A DNA stretch of 49,670 bases, from assembly GCF_018531445.1 (NCBI RefSeq), contig NZ_JAHDTH010000033.1, positions 1 to 49,670 on the forward strand, given 5' to 3'. Both the position numbers and the translations under genes were made by a program. The stretch's first letter is position 1. Each line of letters starts with the position of its first letter. The notes below the pieces were generated by a model. That model was not told the DNA's origin, did no database searches, and saw only the letters and a program-made list of their open reading frames with translations. Of this stretch, positions 33,396 to 41,424 are shown piece by piece. The DNA comes from Pseudonocardia lacus (GTDB taxonomy: Bacteria; Actinomycetota; Actinomycetes; Mycobacteriales; Pseudonocardiaceae).

Positions 33396-34026
33396 CGCGG
33401 TCGGTCCCGTTCGACGCCGACCGGCGCCGTTCCCGGATCGCCAGCTCGACCAGGTCGATCAGGGTCTGCTTGACCGACTCCCGGTCGCGGGCGTCGCAGA
33501 CGGCGATCGGCACCGACTCGTCGATCGACATCGCCTCGCGGACGTCCTCGACGCGGTGCTGGAGCTGCCCGTGGAAGCGGTTGAGGCCGACGACGTAGGG
33601 CAGACCGCGGTCCTCGAAGAAGTCGATGGCGGCGAACGAGTCGGCCAGTCGGCGGGTGTCGACCAGCACGACGGCACCGATGGCGCCGCGCACCAGGTCG
33701 TCCCACATGAACCAGAACCGGTGCTGGCCCGGCGTGCCGAACACGTAGAGGACCAGCTCGGAGTCCAGCGAGACCCGGCCGAAGTCCATGGCGACCGTGG
33801 TGGTGACCTTGTCCGGGGTGGCCGACAGGTCGTCGTGCCCGGCGCTCGCCTCGGTCATGACGGCCTCGGTGGTCAGCGGCACGATCTCGGAGACCGCTCC
33901 GACGAACGTGGTCTTGCCGACCCCGAAGCCGCCCGCCACGACGATCTTGGCCGAGATCGTCGCCGCCGTCGCGATCCGGTGCGGCGCACCGCCCGCATCG
34001 CCCACCCCGCTCGCGGATGCCGTCAT
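33388..34026 (-). CDS. CvnD-like small GTPase of a conservon, 212 aa
   Basis: ATP/GTP-binding protein of the kind encoded at the end of actinobacterial conservons. P-loop GGFGVGKTTFVGAVSE near residues 33-48, switch-region VAMDFGRVSL, G3-like VFGTPGQHRFWFMW and a G4-like NRF. The ATG overlaps the roadblock gene stop as ATGA. In most conservons a DUF742 (CvnC) gene lies between the roadblock and GTPase genes; here there is no room for one. It is predicted to cycle between nucleotide states under control of the kinase/roadblock pair. Confidence 0.88.
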   Translation of the reverse strand: MTASASGVGDAGGAPHRIATAATISAKIVVAGGFGVGKTTFVGAVSEIVPLTTEAVMTEASAGHDDLSATPDKVTTTVAMDFGRVSLDSELVLYVFGTPGQHRFWFMWDDLVRGAIGAVVLVDTRRLADSFAAIDFFEDRGLPYVVGLNRFHGQLQHRVEDVREAMSIDESVPIAVCDARDRESVKQTLIDLVELAIRERRRSASNGTDRDG

Positions 34027-34445
34027 GACACGAAGGAGCCCTGCAGCTCCGACCGCAGCTCCGGGGTGAGCAGCTCGCCGGCCCGTTCGACCAACAGGGT
34101 CATCTCGTAGCCGACCACCCCGATGTCGCACTTCGGCGAGGCCATCACGGCCAGGCAGGAGCCGTCGCTGATGGCCATCAGCAGCACGATGCCGCGCTTC
34201 ATCTCCACCACGGTCCGCACGACCTCGCCCGAGTCGAAGAAGCGCGCCCCGCCGTGGACCAGGCTGACGATCCCGGACGACAGGGCCGCGAGCTGCTCGG
34301 CGCTGTCCGGCGGCAGCTTGGCCGAGCTGGTCAGGAGCAGGCCGTCCGCGGAGACCACGACGGCGTGGGCGACCCCCGACACCCGCTCGGCGAAGTTCGA
34401 GATCAGCCAGCCGAACCGGCTGCGCTGGGTCTGCAGTGCTGTCAC
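34023..34445 (-). CDS. Roadblock/LC7 (CvnB-like) protein, 140 aa
   Basis: Roadblock/LC7 fold: FGWLISNFAERVSGVAHAVVVSADGLLLTSSAKL, then an LSSGIVSLVHGGARFFDSGEVVRTVVEM helix-strand, and a final long helix. Roadblock proteins of conservons act as GTPase-activating or scaffold partners of CvnD. GTG start with AGGAGG 4 bases upstream; it overlaps the kinase stop as GTGA and the GTPase start as ATGA, so all three are tightly coupled. Confidence 0.92.
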   Translation of the reverse strand: MTALQTQRSRFGWLISNFAERVSGVAHAVVVSADGLLLTSSAKLPPDSAEQLAALSSGIVSLVHGGARFFDSGEVVRTVVEMKRGIVLLMAISDGSCLAVMASPKCDIGVVGYEMTLLVERAGELLTPELRSELQGSFVS

Positions 34446-37132
34446 GTGCCCTCCTCGCTGGTCCCCGGGTGGCCGCCCTGGCCCTCCGGGTCGTCGCGGA
34501 CGGGGGTCCGGCGCCCCTGCCGGATGCCCTGCTGGTGGCTGGCGAGCCGGTCGCGGACGTCGTCGGCGTCGCGCCTGGGCGGCGGCTCCGCCGTCCGCAC
34601 CGCGGTTCCCGCGCTGCCGGGCACGAGCCGGGCGTGCGGGCGCCGCTTCGGGAGCCCGGCCGCGGTCGTCTCGACCCGGTCGCGCGGTGCGGCGGCGCCG
34701 GCCGACGCCCGCCATCCCGCGTCCGCCGCGGTGGCGAACACCCGGGTGGGCAGCGGCCGGTCCGGGTCCTCCCCGGTCGGTGGGCCGTGTTGCACCGGCT
34801 CGGCGGGCGGATCGGGCGGCTCGTCCGGCGGGAGTTCCGCCGGTGCCGGGTGCTGCGCCTCGAACCAGGCCGACACCGCCGAGGGGAGGATCGGCGTGCT
34901 CGTCCGCTCCTCGACGGTGGTCCGCGGCGACCGGTGGTCCACGACGACGGGGAACGGGTCGGTGGCCGGCGTGGCGCGGTCGGCGGACGCCTCCACGACG
35001 GCGACCGGTTCGGCCACCCACTCGTCGGGCTCCGTCCATCCCGCGGTCGCGGATCCGCTCTCGTCGCCGGGGTCGAAGAGCGGGGCGACGTCCGGATCGC
35101 CGGCGTCGGGGTCCGCTCCCCCGGCCGGCCTGGCCGGCCACGCCGGTTGCCGGTCGGGGTGGTCGAGGTCGTCGTCCGACGCGACGAACCGCGCGGGCAG
35201 CGTCACCGAGGCCGTCAGGCCGTCGCCGTCCCCGTCGGTCCGCGCGCTGTCGAGACCGACGGTGATGCCGTGCCGCCCGGCGAGCCGCCCGACGACGAAC
35301 AGGCCCATCCGCCGCGACGTCGCCACGTCCACCGCGGACGGCGTGGACACCCGCCGGTTGGCGTCGGCGAGCTCGCCCGCCTTCATCCCCACGCCGAGGT
35401 CGACGATCCGGATGAGGACCGAGCCGTCCGCCGCCCGGCTGCTGCGCACCACCACGGGAGTGTCGGGCGGTGAGAAGTTCGTCGCGTTGTCGAGCAGTTC
35501 GGCGAGGACGTGGACGAGGTCGTTGATCACGTGGCCGAGCACGGTGGCCCCCGGGGCCGCCTCCAGCCGGATCCGGTCGTCGCGCTCCACCTCCGACACC
35601 GCGGCGCGCAGCACGTCCGCCAGCGGCGTCGGCGCCGTGCTCGGTCTCGCGGTGTCCGTGCCGGCCAGCACCAGCAGGTTCTGGCTGGTGCGCCGCATGC
35701 GCACGGCCAGGTGGTCGAGCTGGACCAGGTCCGCGAGCTGGTCGGGGTCCTCCTCGTGGTCCTCCAGCTGCTCGATGAGCCGCAGCTGCCGGTCGACCAG
35801 GCCCGTGCTGCGCCGCGACAGGTTCGCGAACATGTCGTTGACGCTGGCCTGCAGGGCGGCCTGGTCGGCGGCCAGCCGGACGGCCTCCCCGGCCAGCCGC
35901 ACGGCCTCCCCGTGCACCACGTCGAACGCGCGGGCCACCTGCCCCACCTCGTCGGTGCTGCGCAGCGGCACCGGCTCGACGGTGGCGTCCGACGTGCCCT
36001 CGGCCCGCATGGTGTTCACCGCCCGCGGCAGGCGTTCGTAGGCGATGTCGAGGGCGGACGCGCGCAGCAGCCGCAACGAGCCGGTCAGCGACCGCGTCAC
36101 GACCGCGACGACCGTCGCGGTGAGCAGGAGGCCGAGCAGCAGGACCGCCGAGTTGAGCCAGGCGAGGCCGGTCGAGCGGCTCTCCGCGGCGGCGCCGGCG
36201 TCGGCGAGCGCGGCCACCACCCGTCGCTCCGCGTCGAGGACGACGTCCCGCGCCCCGTAGCTCGCCTCGTCCCACTCCGCCGGCGAGACGGTGATGGGAC
36301 CGTCGGTCGGCCCGAGCAGCACGGCGGACCTGACCGCGCCCCGCGCGGAGTTCGCGTCCGCCGTGACGAAGTTGACCGGCTCCACGCCCTCGGGCAGGGC
36401 GATCTCGTAGCTGACGTAGGCGGCGATGAAGGTGCTGTCCGCGGCGGCGGCCGCGTTGCGGTCGTCCGGGGTGACCGCGTCGGCGATCAACGGGATACCG
36501 ACGACGGTGTGCTCGAGCTCGATCGCCTCGGCCGCGCTGGAGACCGCGACGAGCGCGTCGGCGAGCCCGACGGTCGTCGGCTCCCGGGCCTGCTGCACCT
36601 GCTGCACCACCGCGCGGTCGAGCCCGTCCGCGCGGTTGACGATGAACGTGTAGCGCTGCAGGACCTGACCGGGCAGCAGCAGCGCGGTGCCGGTCACGCT
36701 GGTGCGGATCGCCGAGAGCTGGCCGAACCTGCTGTCGGCCTGCCGCAGCGCCGCCCGGGTGGGGGCGTCGATGATGTCGTCGACCTCGGCGATGCCGGCC
36801 CGGGCCCGGGCGACGGCCGCGTCCGTGCGCCGGACCGCCTCGTCCAGCGGATCCCGGTCACCGCGGCGGCGACCGGCGACGAAGAGGGTGGCGCGGTCGC
36901 GCTCCTCGCGCAGCGCGGTGGCCGCGTCCGCGACGTGCTGGCGGACCTGCAGCAACCGGTTCGCCGCGCCCAGATCGGCGGTGGCCCCCATCTGGTCGCT
37001 CACGCGGAGCACACCCAGAGCAACGATGAACAGCGCCGGAAGTAGCCCGATCGCCACGAGCTTGCCAGCCAAAGGCCAGTTCGAGGGGTTGTAGCGCCCT
37101 AAGGAGGGCTCCCCACTGCTACTCCTGGTCAC
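34442..37132 (-). CDS. CvnA-like sensor histidine kinase with NIT domain, 896 aa
   Basis: TM helix near residues 20-42, then a long extracytoplasmic nitrate/nitrite-sensing (NIT)-like helical domain, and a second TM segment near residues 322-345 followed by HAMP. A dimerisation helix with LVQLDHLAVRMRRTSQNLLVLAG (His in the LDH position) precedes the ATPase domain, with ELLDNATNFSPPD, DLGVGM and GLFVVGRLAGRHGI. The last 250 residues are a Pro/Asp-rich disordered tail, usual for CvnA. The GTG at 37132 has GGGGGA 6 bases upstream; an alternative GTG is 42 bases earlier. It starts the overlapping kinase-roadblock-GTPase-lipoprotein operon. Confidence 0.9.
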   Translation of the reverse strand: MTRSSSGEPSLGRYNPSNWPLAGKLVAIGLLPALFIVALGVLRVSDQMGATADLGAANRLLQVRQHVADAATALREERDRATLFVAGRRRGDRDPLDEAVRRTDAAVARARAGIAEVDDIIDAPTRAALRQADSRFGQLSAIRTSVTGTALLLPGQVLQRYTFIVNRADGLDRAVVQQVQQAREPTTVGLADALVAVSSAAEAIELEHTVVGIPLIADAVTPDDRNAAAAADSTFIAAYVSYEIALPEGVEPVNFVTADANSARGAVRSAVLLGPTDGPITVSPAEWDEASYGARDVVLDAERRVVAALADAGAAAESRSTGLAWLNSAVLLLGLLLTATVVAVVTRSLTGSLRLLRASALDIAYERLPRAVNTMRAEGTSDATVEPVPLRSTDEVGQVARAFDVVHGEAVRLAGEAVRLAADQAALQASVNDMFANLSRRSTGLVDRQLRLIEQLEDHEEDPDQLADLVQLDHLAVRMRRTSQNLLVLAGTDTARPSTAPTPLADVLRAAVSEVERDDRIRLEAAPGATVLGHVINDLVHVLAELLDNATNFSPPDTPVVVRSSRAADGSVLIRIVDLGVGMKAGELADANRRVSTPSAVDVATSRRMGLFVVGRLAGRHGITVGLDSARTDGDGDGLTASVTLPARFVASDDDLDHPDRQPAWPARPAGGADPDAGDPDVAPLFDPGDESGSATAGWTEPDEWVAEPVAVVEASADRATPATDPFPVVVDHRSPRTTVEERTSTPILPSAVSAWFEAQHPAPAELPPDEPPDPPAEPVQHGPPTGEDPDRPLPTRVFATAADAGWRASAGAAAPRDRVETTAAGLPKRRPHARLVPGSAGTAVRTAEPPPRRDADDVRDRLASHQQGIRQGRRTPVRDDPEGQGGHPGTSEEGT

Positions 37133-37366
37133 GCCGAATCCCCCGACCGTGTGACGAAGACCTTGCGGCGGCACAGTGGCACGACGATCAGCGGTCGGCG
37201 ACGAAGCGGTAACGATAGGAGACGAGGGGCAACGCTCATGCGGTCAACGGCACGGTGACCGGCCGGCCACCGGCCGGCGCCATCGGCACCTGGCGGCCCC
37301 TCGCGCGGGCCGGTGCAGGGGCCAAGCTCACAGCGGGTCCCGGCCGGGGTCGACGAGGATGGCCGG

Positions 37367-38239
37367 ATGAGCGCAGGCAGTGGCAGTGCGAGTGGCAGTG
37401 CAAGTGGCAGTGTGATCGGCAGTGCGGGTGGCGGCCCCGTCGGTGTCGAGCGGGACGGCGACATCGCCGTGCTCGTCCTGGACCGTCCCCCGCTGAACCT
37501 GTTCGACGAGGACGTCTTCGCCGGCTACGAGCGGGCACTGGCCCGGCTGGTCGAGATCACCGCACCGGGTCGGCCCGACCGCGCCCGCGCCGTCCTGCTC
37601 GAAGCCCGCGGGAAGGTCGTCTCCGCCGGTGTCGACGTGCACGCCTTCCACGACATCGCCCACGGGCCCGACCCGGTCGGGCGCGGCACCGCGCTGTGGA
37701 GCCGGCTGATCCGCCTCGCGCAGACCATCGAGGACCTCCCGGTCCCCACCGTGTTCGCCGCCCACGGCCTCACCCTCACCGCGGCCTTCGAGCTCGCGCT
37801 GGCCTGCGACCTGCTGCTGGCCACCGAGCGCGCCACCTTCGGCCTGGTCGAGACCGTCGTCGGCCTCACCCCGTCCATGGGCGGCCCGCAGCGGCTGGCC
37901 GAACGCGCCGGCCCCGCCCGGGCCAAGGAGCTGATCTACACCGGCGAGCGCTACCCCGCCGCCGCGCTGCACGAGTGGGGCGTGGTCAACCGCGTGCTGC
38001 CCGAGGACGGCTTCGCCGGGGCCGCACGCGCGTTCACCCACCGCCTGGCCACCGGCCCGACCGCCGCGCACAGCGCCACCAAGCAGCTGGTCGGCACCGC
38101 GGTGCGCGACGGCGTCCGGGCCGCCGACGCGATCGTCGCCCAGGTCTCGGGGGCGCTGTTCGCCACCGAGGACCTGCGCGGCGCCGTCGACTCCTTCCTC
38201 GCCGACGGCCCGGGCAAGGCCACCTACCGGGGTCGCTGA
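37367..38239 (+). CDS. Enoyl-CoA hydratase/isomerase family protein, 290 aa
   Basis: Crotonase-fold enzyme: VLVLDRPPLNLFDEDVFAGYERAL, the oxyanion-hole segments KVVSAGVDVHAFHD and VFAAHGLTLTAAFELALACDLLLA, then GLVETVVGLTPSMGGPQRLAERAG. The N-terminus (residues 5-22) is a low-complexity Gly/Ser/Ala stretch encoded by a 12-bp tandem repeat, absent from normal homologues, so the true start may lie at a later GTG (VGVERDGD). It is divergent from the kinase operon across 234 bases. Confidence 0.85.
   Translation: MSAGSGSASGSASGSVIGSAGGGPVGVERDGDIAVLVLDRPPLNLFDEDVFAGYERALARLVEITAPGRPDRARAVLLEARGKVVSAGVDVHAFHDIAHGPDPVGRGTALWSRLIRLAQTIEDLPVPTVFAAHGLTLTAAFELALACDLLLATERATFGLVETVVGLTPSMGGPQRLAERAGPARAKELIYTGERYPAAALHEWGVVNRVLPEDGFAGAARAFTHRLATGPTAAHSATKQLVGTAVRDGVRAADAIVAQVSGALFATEDLRGAVDSFLADGPGKATYRGR
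37382..37429. repeat. Four in-frame 12-bp tandem repeats at the enoyl-CoA hydratase start
   Basis: Units of the form GGCAGTGCGAGT, preceded by a half unit at 37376-37381, encode Gly-Ser-Ala-Ser. They are in frame with the downstream gene. Being 12-mers, slippage would change length but not frame. Confidence 0.75.
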
Positions 38240-38258
38240 GCGCCGGGCGCCGTTCCGC

Positions 38259-38702
38259 TCACCAACCCAGGACCGCGCCCGGGGGAACGCGGTCGGCCGG
38301 GACGTCGAAGGCGGCGAAGAAGAACTCCGGGGCGCCGCAGTCGACCTCGTCGGGGCCGGTGGCCTCGGCGGAGATCCGATCTGGCCGGACGTGCAGCACG
38401 GCCGTCGTGTCCTGGCAGCCGACCAGCACGAACGCGAAGGTCCGGGCACCGGCCGGCACGGGACGGCGCAGAGCGGCGGCCGCCGTCGGGTAGGCGGTCA
38501 GCGGACCGGCGAACCCGGGGTCGAGGCCGTCGCCGAGCTCGTCGAACCCCGCCCCGCCGGGGAACGGCGTGCCCAGTGCCTCGAAGGCGACGAGCTCGCC
38601 CTCCCCCGCCGCGGCTCCCGCGCATCCCGGCAGCCCGAGCAGCACCAGGACCAGTGGGGCCACGAGCGCCCGGATCGTCGTCGCGATGGCCGTAGTCGTC
38701 AC
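38259..38702 (-). CDS. Small lipoprotein of unknown function, 147 aa
   Basis: N-terminal hydrophobic segment ending in LGLPGC (possible lipobox, Cys near residue 27), then an acidic domain with two more Cys (VGCQDTT, VDCGAPE) that could form a disulfide. No known family is recognised. The GTG start has no clear ribosome-binding site, so the exact N-terminus is uncertain. Confidence 0.6.
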   Translation of the reverse strand: MTTTAIATTIRALVAPLVLVLLGLPGCAGAAAGEGELVAFEALGTPFPGGAGFDELGDGLDPGFAGPLTAYPTAAAALRRPVPAGARTFAFVLVGCQDTTAVLHVRPDRISAEATGPDEVDCGAPEFFFAAFDVPADRVPPGAVLGW

Positions 38703-38774
38703 GGACGCAGGACGGAACCTGCGCGGTCCGCGGTTGGCTGCGCGGCGCCCGACGCGCGGTGGGACGACCCCCGG

Positions 38775-39239
38775 TCAGACCGTCCGGTCCGAGGAGTGCC
38801 GGGCGGGCGACCGGCCCAGCAGCAGGCCGAGGGCGATCATGCCCACGGCCAGCACCAGGTGCAGCCAGTTGTCGGCGTTGTTGACCGGGACGAAGTTGTA
38901 GTCGCTGTCGTGGTCGATCAGCAGGCCGTAGAGCCACAGCACCGCGTAGACGACGCCGCCCCAGATCAGGAACGCGCGGGCCCCGGCCCGCGTGCGCGCC
39001 AGCAGCAGCCCGGCGACGCCGAAGGCGGCGTGCACGAGGTTGTGCAGGACCGACACCTGGAAGACGCCCAGCAGCAGGGCGCCGGAGTCGTGCCCGAGGC
39101 CGTCGAGCTGGTCGTAGTTCGTGGTGACGCCCGGGATGAAGCCGAGGATCCCGACCAGCAGGAACACCGCGCCCACGACGGCGGCGGCGGTCTGCACGGG
39201 GTCGCGGCGAGCTCCGGCGCGACGGGTGGTGGCGTCCAT
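38775..39239 (-). CDS. DUF4383 four-TM membrane protein, 154 aa
   Basis: Four hydrophobic segments (VVGAVFLLVGILGFIPG; LLLGVFQVSVLHNLVHAAFGVAGLLL; FLIWGGVVYAVLWLYGLLI; WLHLVLAVGMIALGLLLG) with the conserved HNLVHAAFGVAG and DNWLHLVLAVGM motifs of DUF4383. The family is of unknown function and often lies near stress regulators in actinobacteria. GGAGGAG is 8 bases before the ATG. A weak SigB/SigF-like motif is upstream, and the gene is divergent from the STAS-sigma gene. Confidence 0.88.
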   Translation of the reverse strand: MDATTRRAGARRDPVQTAAAVVGAVFLLVGILGFIPGVTTNYDQLDGLGHDSGALLLGVFQVSVLHNLVHAAFGVAGLLLARTRAGARAFLIWGGVVYAVLWLYGLLIDHDSDYNFVPVNNADNWLHLVLAVGMIALGLLLGRSPARHSSDRTV

Positions 39240-39287
39240 GACGTGCTCCTCCGGGAGTCGGGTCGTCGAGCGGGACGTGCGGTCGGG

Positions 39288-39312
39288 GTCCCCATCGGCG
39301 TGGGGGCGAAAC
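39288..39312 (-). promoter_or_regulatory. Weak SigB/SigF-type promoter candidate for the DUF4383 gene
   Basis: On the minus strand GTTT (39312-39309) and GGGGAC (39293-39288) are 15 bases apart. The -10 element deviates from GGGTAC at one base, so this is the weakest of the five sites. Confidence 0.35.
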
Positions 39313-39342
39313 GGCCGCGCCTGCGGATCACCGCCACGACGG

Positions 39343-39369
39343 GTTTCCGGATCGGGCCCGACCGGGTAC
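39343..39369 (+). promoter_or_regulatory. SigB/SigF-type promoter candidate of the STAS-sigma gene
   Basis: GTTT (39343-39346), 17 bases, GGGTAC (39364-39369), the layout of mycobacterial SigF promoters. It lies 123 bases before the start codon, suggesting an autoregulated sigma gene with a leader. Confidence 0.6.
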
Positions 39370-39492
39370 CGCAACGGCGGAGTTCGTGACCGCTCTCGTG
39401 GCTCAGGGGTGACCGACCGTGCGAGGCGCGGATAGCATGGCCTCACCGGCCGCCCTGTCCCCGCGGTGCACCACCGACCTTCAAGGGGACCC

Positions 39493-40713
39493 ATGCACCC
39501 GACGCGCACCCGTCGTACCGCCGACGCCGCTCCACCAGGGACCGCGTTCCCGGGCCTGCTGCGGATCCAGGTCGAGGCCGCCGAGGGGGACCGCCCGCGG
39601 CTGCTGCGGGCCAGTGGCGAGCTCGACCTCGCCGGCCGGTCCCGGTTCTCCGACGCCCTCACCGCGGCCATCGCGGCGGCCGCCGACCCCGACGACCGCA
39701 CCGGCCCGGCCGAGCTGGAGGTCGACCTCCGCGAGGTGACCTTCACGGACGCCGGCAGCGTCCGGGTCCTCGCGCGCGCCGCCGAGCTGGCCTCGGCGCG
39801 CGGCGTGCACCTGCGCCTGCTCACCGGTGTGGCCGTCCGCGAGATCGTCGCGCTCCTCGGCGACCGGACGGACGTCACCGCCGGTTCGGGCGCGATCGAG
39901 CTCGTGCCGACGCCGCGCCCCGCGCCACCGGCCGGCCGCGACGAGACCCCGTCGGAGTACGAGCACCTCGAACCACTGCTGGCCGAGCACGCCCGGCTGC
40001 CCGCCGACGACCCCCGGCGGCCGGCCGTGCGCGCCGCGCTGATCACCGGCTACCTGCCGGTCGCCCAGCACATCGCCCGCCGGTTCCGCCGCCGCGGGGA
40101 GAACCTCGGCGACCTGGAGCAGGTCGCCGCGGTCGGCCTGATCAACGCCGTCGACCGGTTCGAGCCCGAGCGCGGCACCGGCTTCCTGGCCTTCGCCGTG
40201 CCCACCATCACCGGCGAGGTGCAGCGCCACTACCGCGACCGCACCTCCACGATCCGGGTGCCGCGGCGCATCCGGCAGCTGCAGGCCGAGGTCACCCGCG
40301 CGGTCGAGGAGCTGCACCGCCCCGGTGGCGCCGCGCCGCGGCCCACCGACATCGCCCGGCGGCTCGGGATCGACGTCGCCGAGGTCCTCGAAGCGCTGGA
40401 GGCCAACCACCGCGCATCGTGCTCCTTCCTCGACGAGCCGTTCCCCGGCGAGCAGGACGGCGCGGACGGCTCCGCCCGCCACGCCGGCGCGCTGAGCGTC
40501 GAGGAGCCCGCCCTGGGCATGGTCGACGACCGCGAGTCGCTCGCCCCGCTGCTCGACGCGCTACCCGAACGCGAACGCCGGATCGTGCTCCTGCGCTTCT
40601 TCGGCAACCAGACCCAGTCCGAGATCGCCAAGGCGCTGGGGATCTCCCAGATGCACGTCTCGCGGTTGCTCTCCGCCACGCTGGCGCGGCTGCGCAGCGA
40701 GCTGACGGGCTAG
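39493..40713 (+). CDS. STAS domain fused to a SigB/SigF/SigG-family sigma factor, 406 aa
   Basis: Residues about 20-135 are a STAS domain (LRIQVEAAEGDRPRLLRASGELDLAGR..., then VDLREVTFTDAGSVRVLARAAELA). Residues about 150-406 are a SigB/F-type sigma factor: region 2 with YLPVAQHIARRFRRRGENLGDLEQVAAVGLINAVDRFEPERG, region 3, and region 4 with LPERERRIVLLRFFGNQTQSEIAKALGISQMHVSRLLSATLARLR. Usually STAS antagonists and sigma factors are separate proteins. The STAS phospho-site reads DAGSV, without the canonical Ser. AAGGGG precedes the ATG at 39493. Its stop codon overlaps that of the convergent ANTAR gene (CTAG). Confidence 0.93.
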   Translation: MHPTRTRRTADAAPPGTAFPGLLRIQVEAAEGDRPRLLRASGELDLAGRSRFSDALTAAIAAAADPDDRTGPAELEVDLREVTFTDAGSVRVLARAAELASARGVHLRLLTGVAVREIVALLGDRTDVTAGSGAIELVPTPRPAPPAGRDETPSEYEHLEPLLAEHARLPADDPRRPAVRAALITGYLPVAQHIARRFRRRGENLGDLEQVAAVGLINAVDRFEPERGTGFLAFAVPTITGEVQRHYRDRTSTIRVPRRIRQLQAEVTRAVEELHRPGGAAPRPTDIARRLGIDVAEVLEALEANHRASCSFLDEPFPGEQDGADGSARHAGALSVEEPALGMVDDRESLAPLLDALPERERRIVLLRFFGNQTQSEIAKALGISQMHVSRLLSATLARLRSELTG

Positions 40714-41423
40714 TCGCGCCGCACCGGCTGCCCGTTCCCGCCGCCGAGCACCTCGCGGGCGACGTCGGCGACCTTGCGCCGCTGGGTGCGCGCGGTCGAG
40801 CGCAGGGTGTTGAAGGCGGTGACGGCGTCCGTGCCGGTGCGGCCCATGACGAAGCCGACGGCGCGCTCGATGAGCACCCGGTTGTCCAGTGCGTACTGGA
40901 GCTGGCCGGTCAGCCGGGTGGCGTGGTGCCCGGCGAGCGCCGCGCGCAGGATGGCCTCCACCACGGTGCTGTAGCTGACCAGCGCCTCCTTCTCGGACTC
41001 GTCCCACTCGTGGGGGTGGGCGCGGTAGGCGTCCAGCGACCCCACCACGATCCCGCCCAGGTGGACCGGCACGCCCAGCACGGAGCGCACGCCGTGCGCG
41101 ACGATGGCGTCCCGGCTGGCCGGCCACCGCGTCTCCCGGGCCAGGTCGATGGTCAGCACCGGCGCGCCGTGCACGAAGGTGTCGACGCACGGCCCCTGGC
41201 CCGTCTCGGACTGCACCTCCTCGAGCGCCCGGCTGGGCCCGTCGCTGGAGGCCACGTAGTGCAGGGTGTTCTGCTCGTCGGCGATCATCAAGCCGCTGCC
41301 GTCGACGCCGAACAGCTCCACGCACGTCTCGACCGCGCGGTCGATGGCCCCGGTGAAGTCGTCATCGGTCGCGCCGATGCGCCGCAGGCTCGCCGCCAGG
41401 TTCTGCGGATCGATGTTGGGCAT
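40710..41423 (-). CDS. GAF-ANTAR regulator, 237 aa
   Basis: N-terminal GAF domain over residues about 20-160 (GVDGSGLMIADEQNTLHYVASSDGPSRALEEVQSETGQGPCVDTF, the signature of actinobacterial GAF-ANTAR proteins). C-terminal ANTAR helix bundle: ALDNRVLIERAVGFVMGRTGTDAVTAFNTLRSTARTQRRKVADVAREVL. ANTAR domains bind RNA hairpins and act as antiterminators. It begins one base after the stop of the upstream GAF gene (TGA-g-ATG), so it is co-transcribed with it. Confidence 0.93.
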   Translation of the reverse strand: MPNIDPQNLAASLRRIGATDDDFTGAIDRAVETCVELFGVDGSGLMIADEQNTLHYVASSDGPSRALEEVQSETGQGPCVDTFVHGAPVLTIDLARETRWPASRDAIVAHGVRSVLGVPVHLGGIVVGSLDAYRAHPHEWDESEKEALVSYSTVVEAILRAALAGHHATRLTGQLQYALDNRVLIERAVGFVMGRTGTDAVTAFNTLRSTARTQRRKVADVAREVLGGGNGQPVRRD

Positions 41424-41424
41424 C

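Noticed and set aside
34023..34445. A hidden DUF742 gene overlapping the roadblock gene
   Set aside because: The roadblock and GTPase frames meet at ATGA with no spare reading frame of suitable size; a DUF742-like sequence was not found in this operon.
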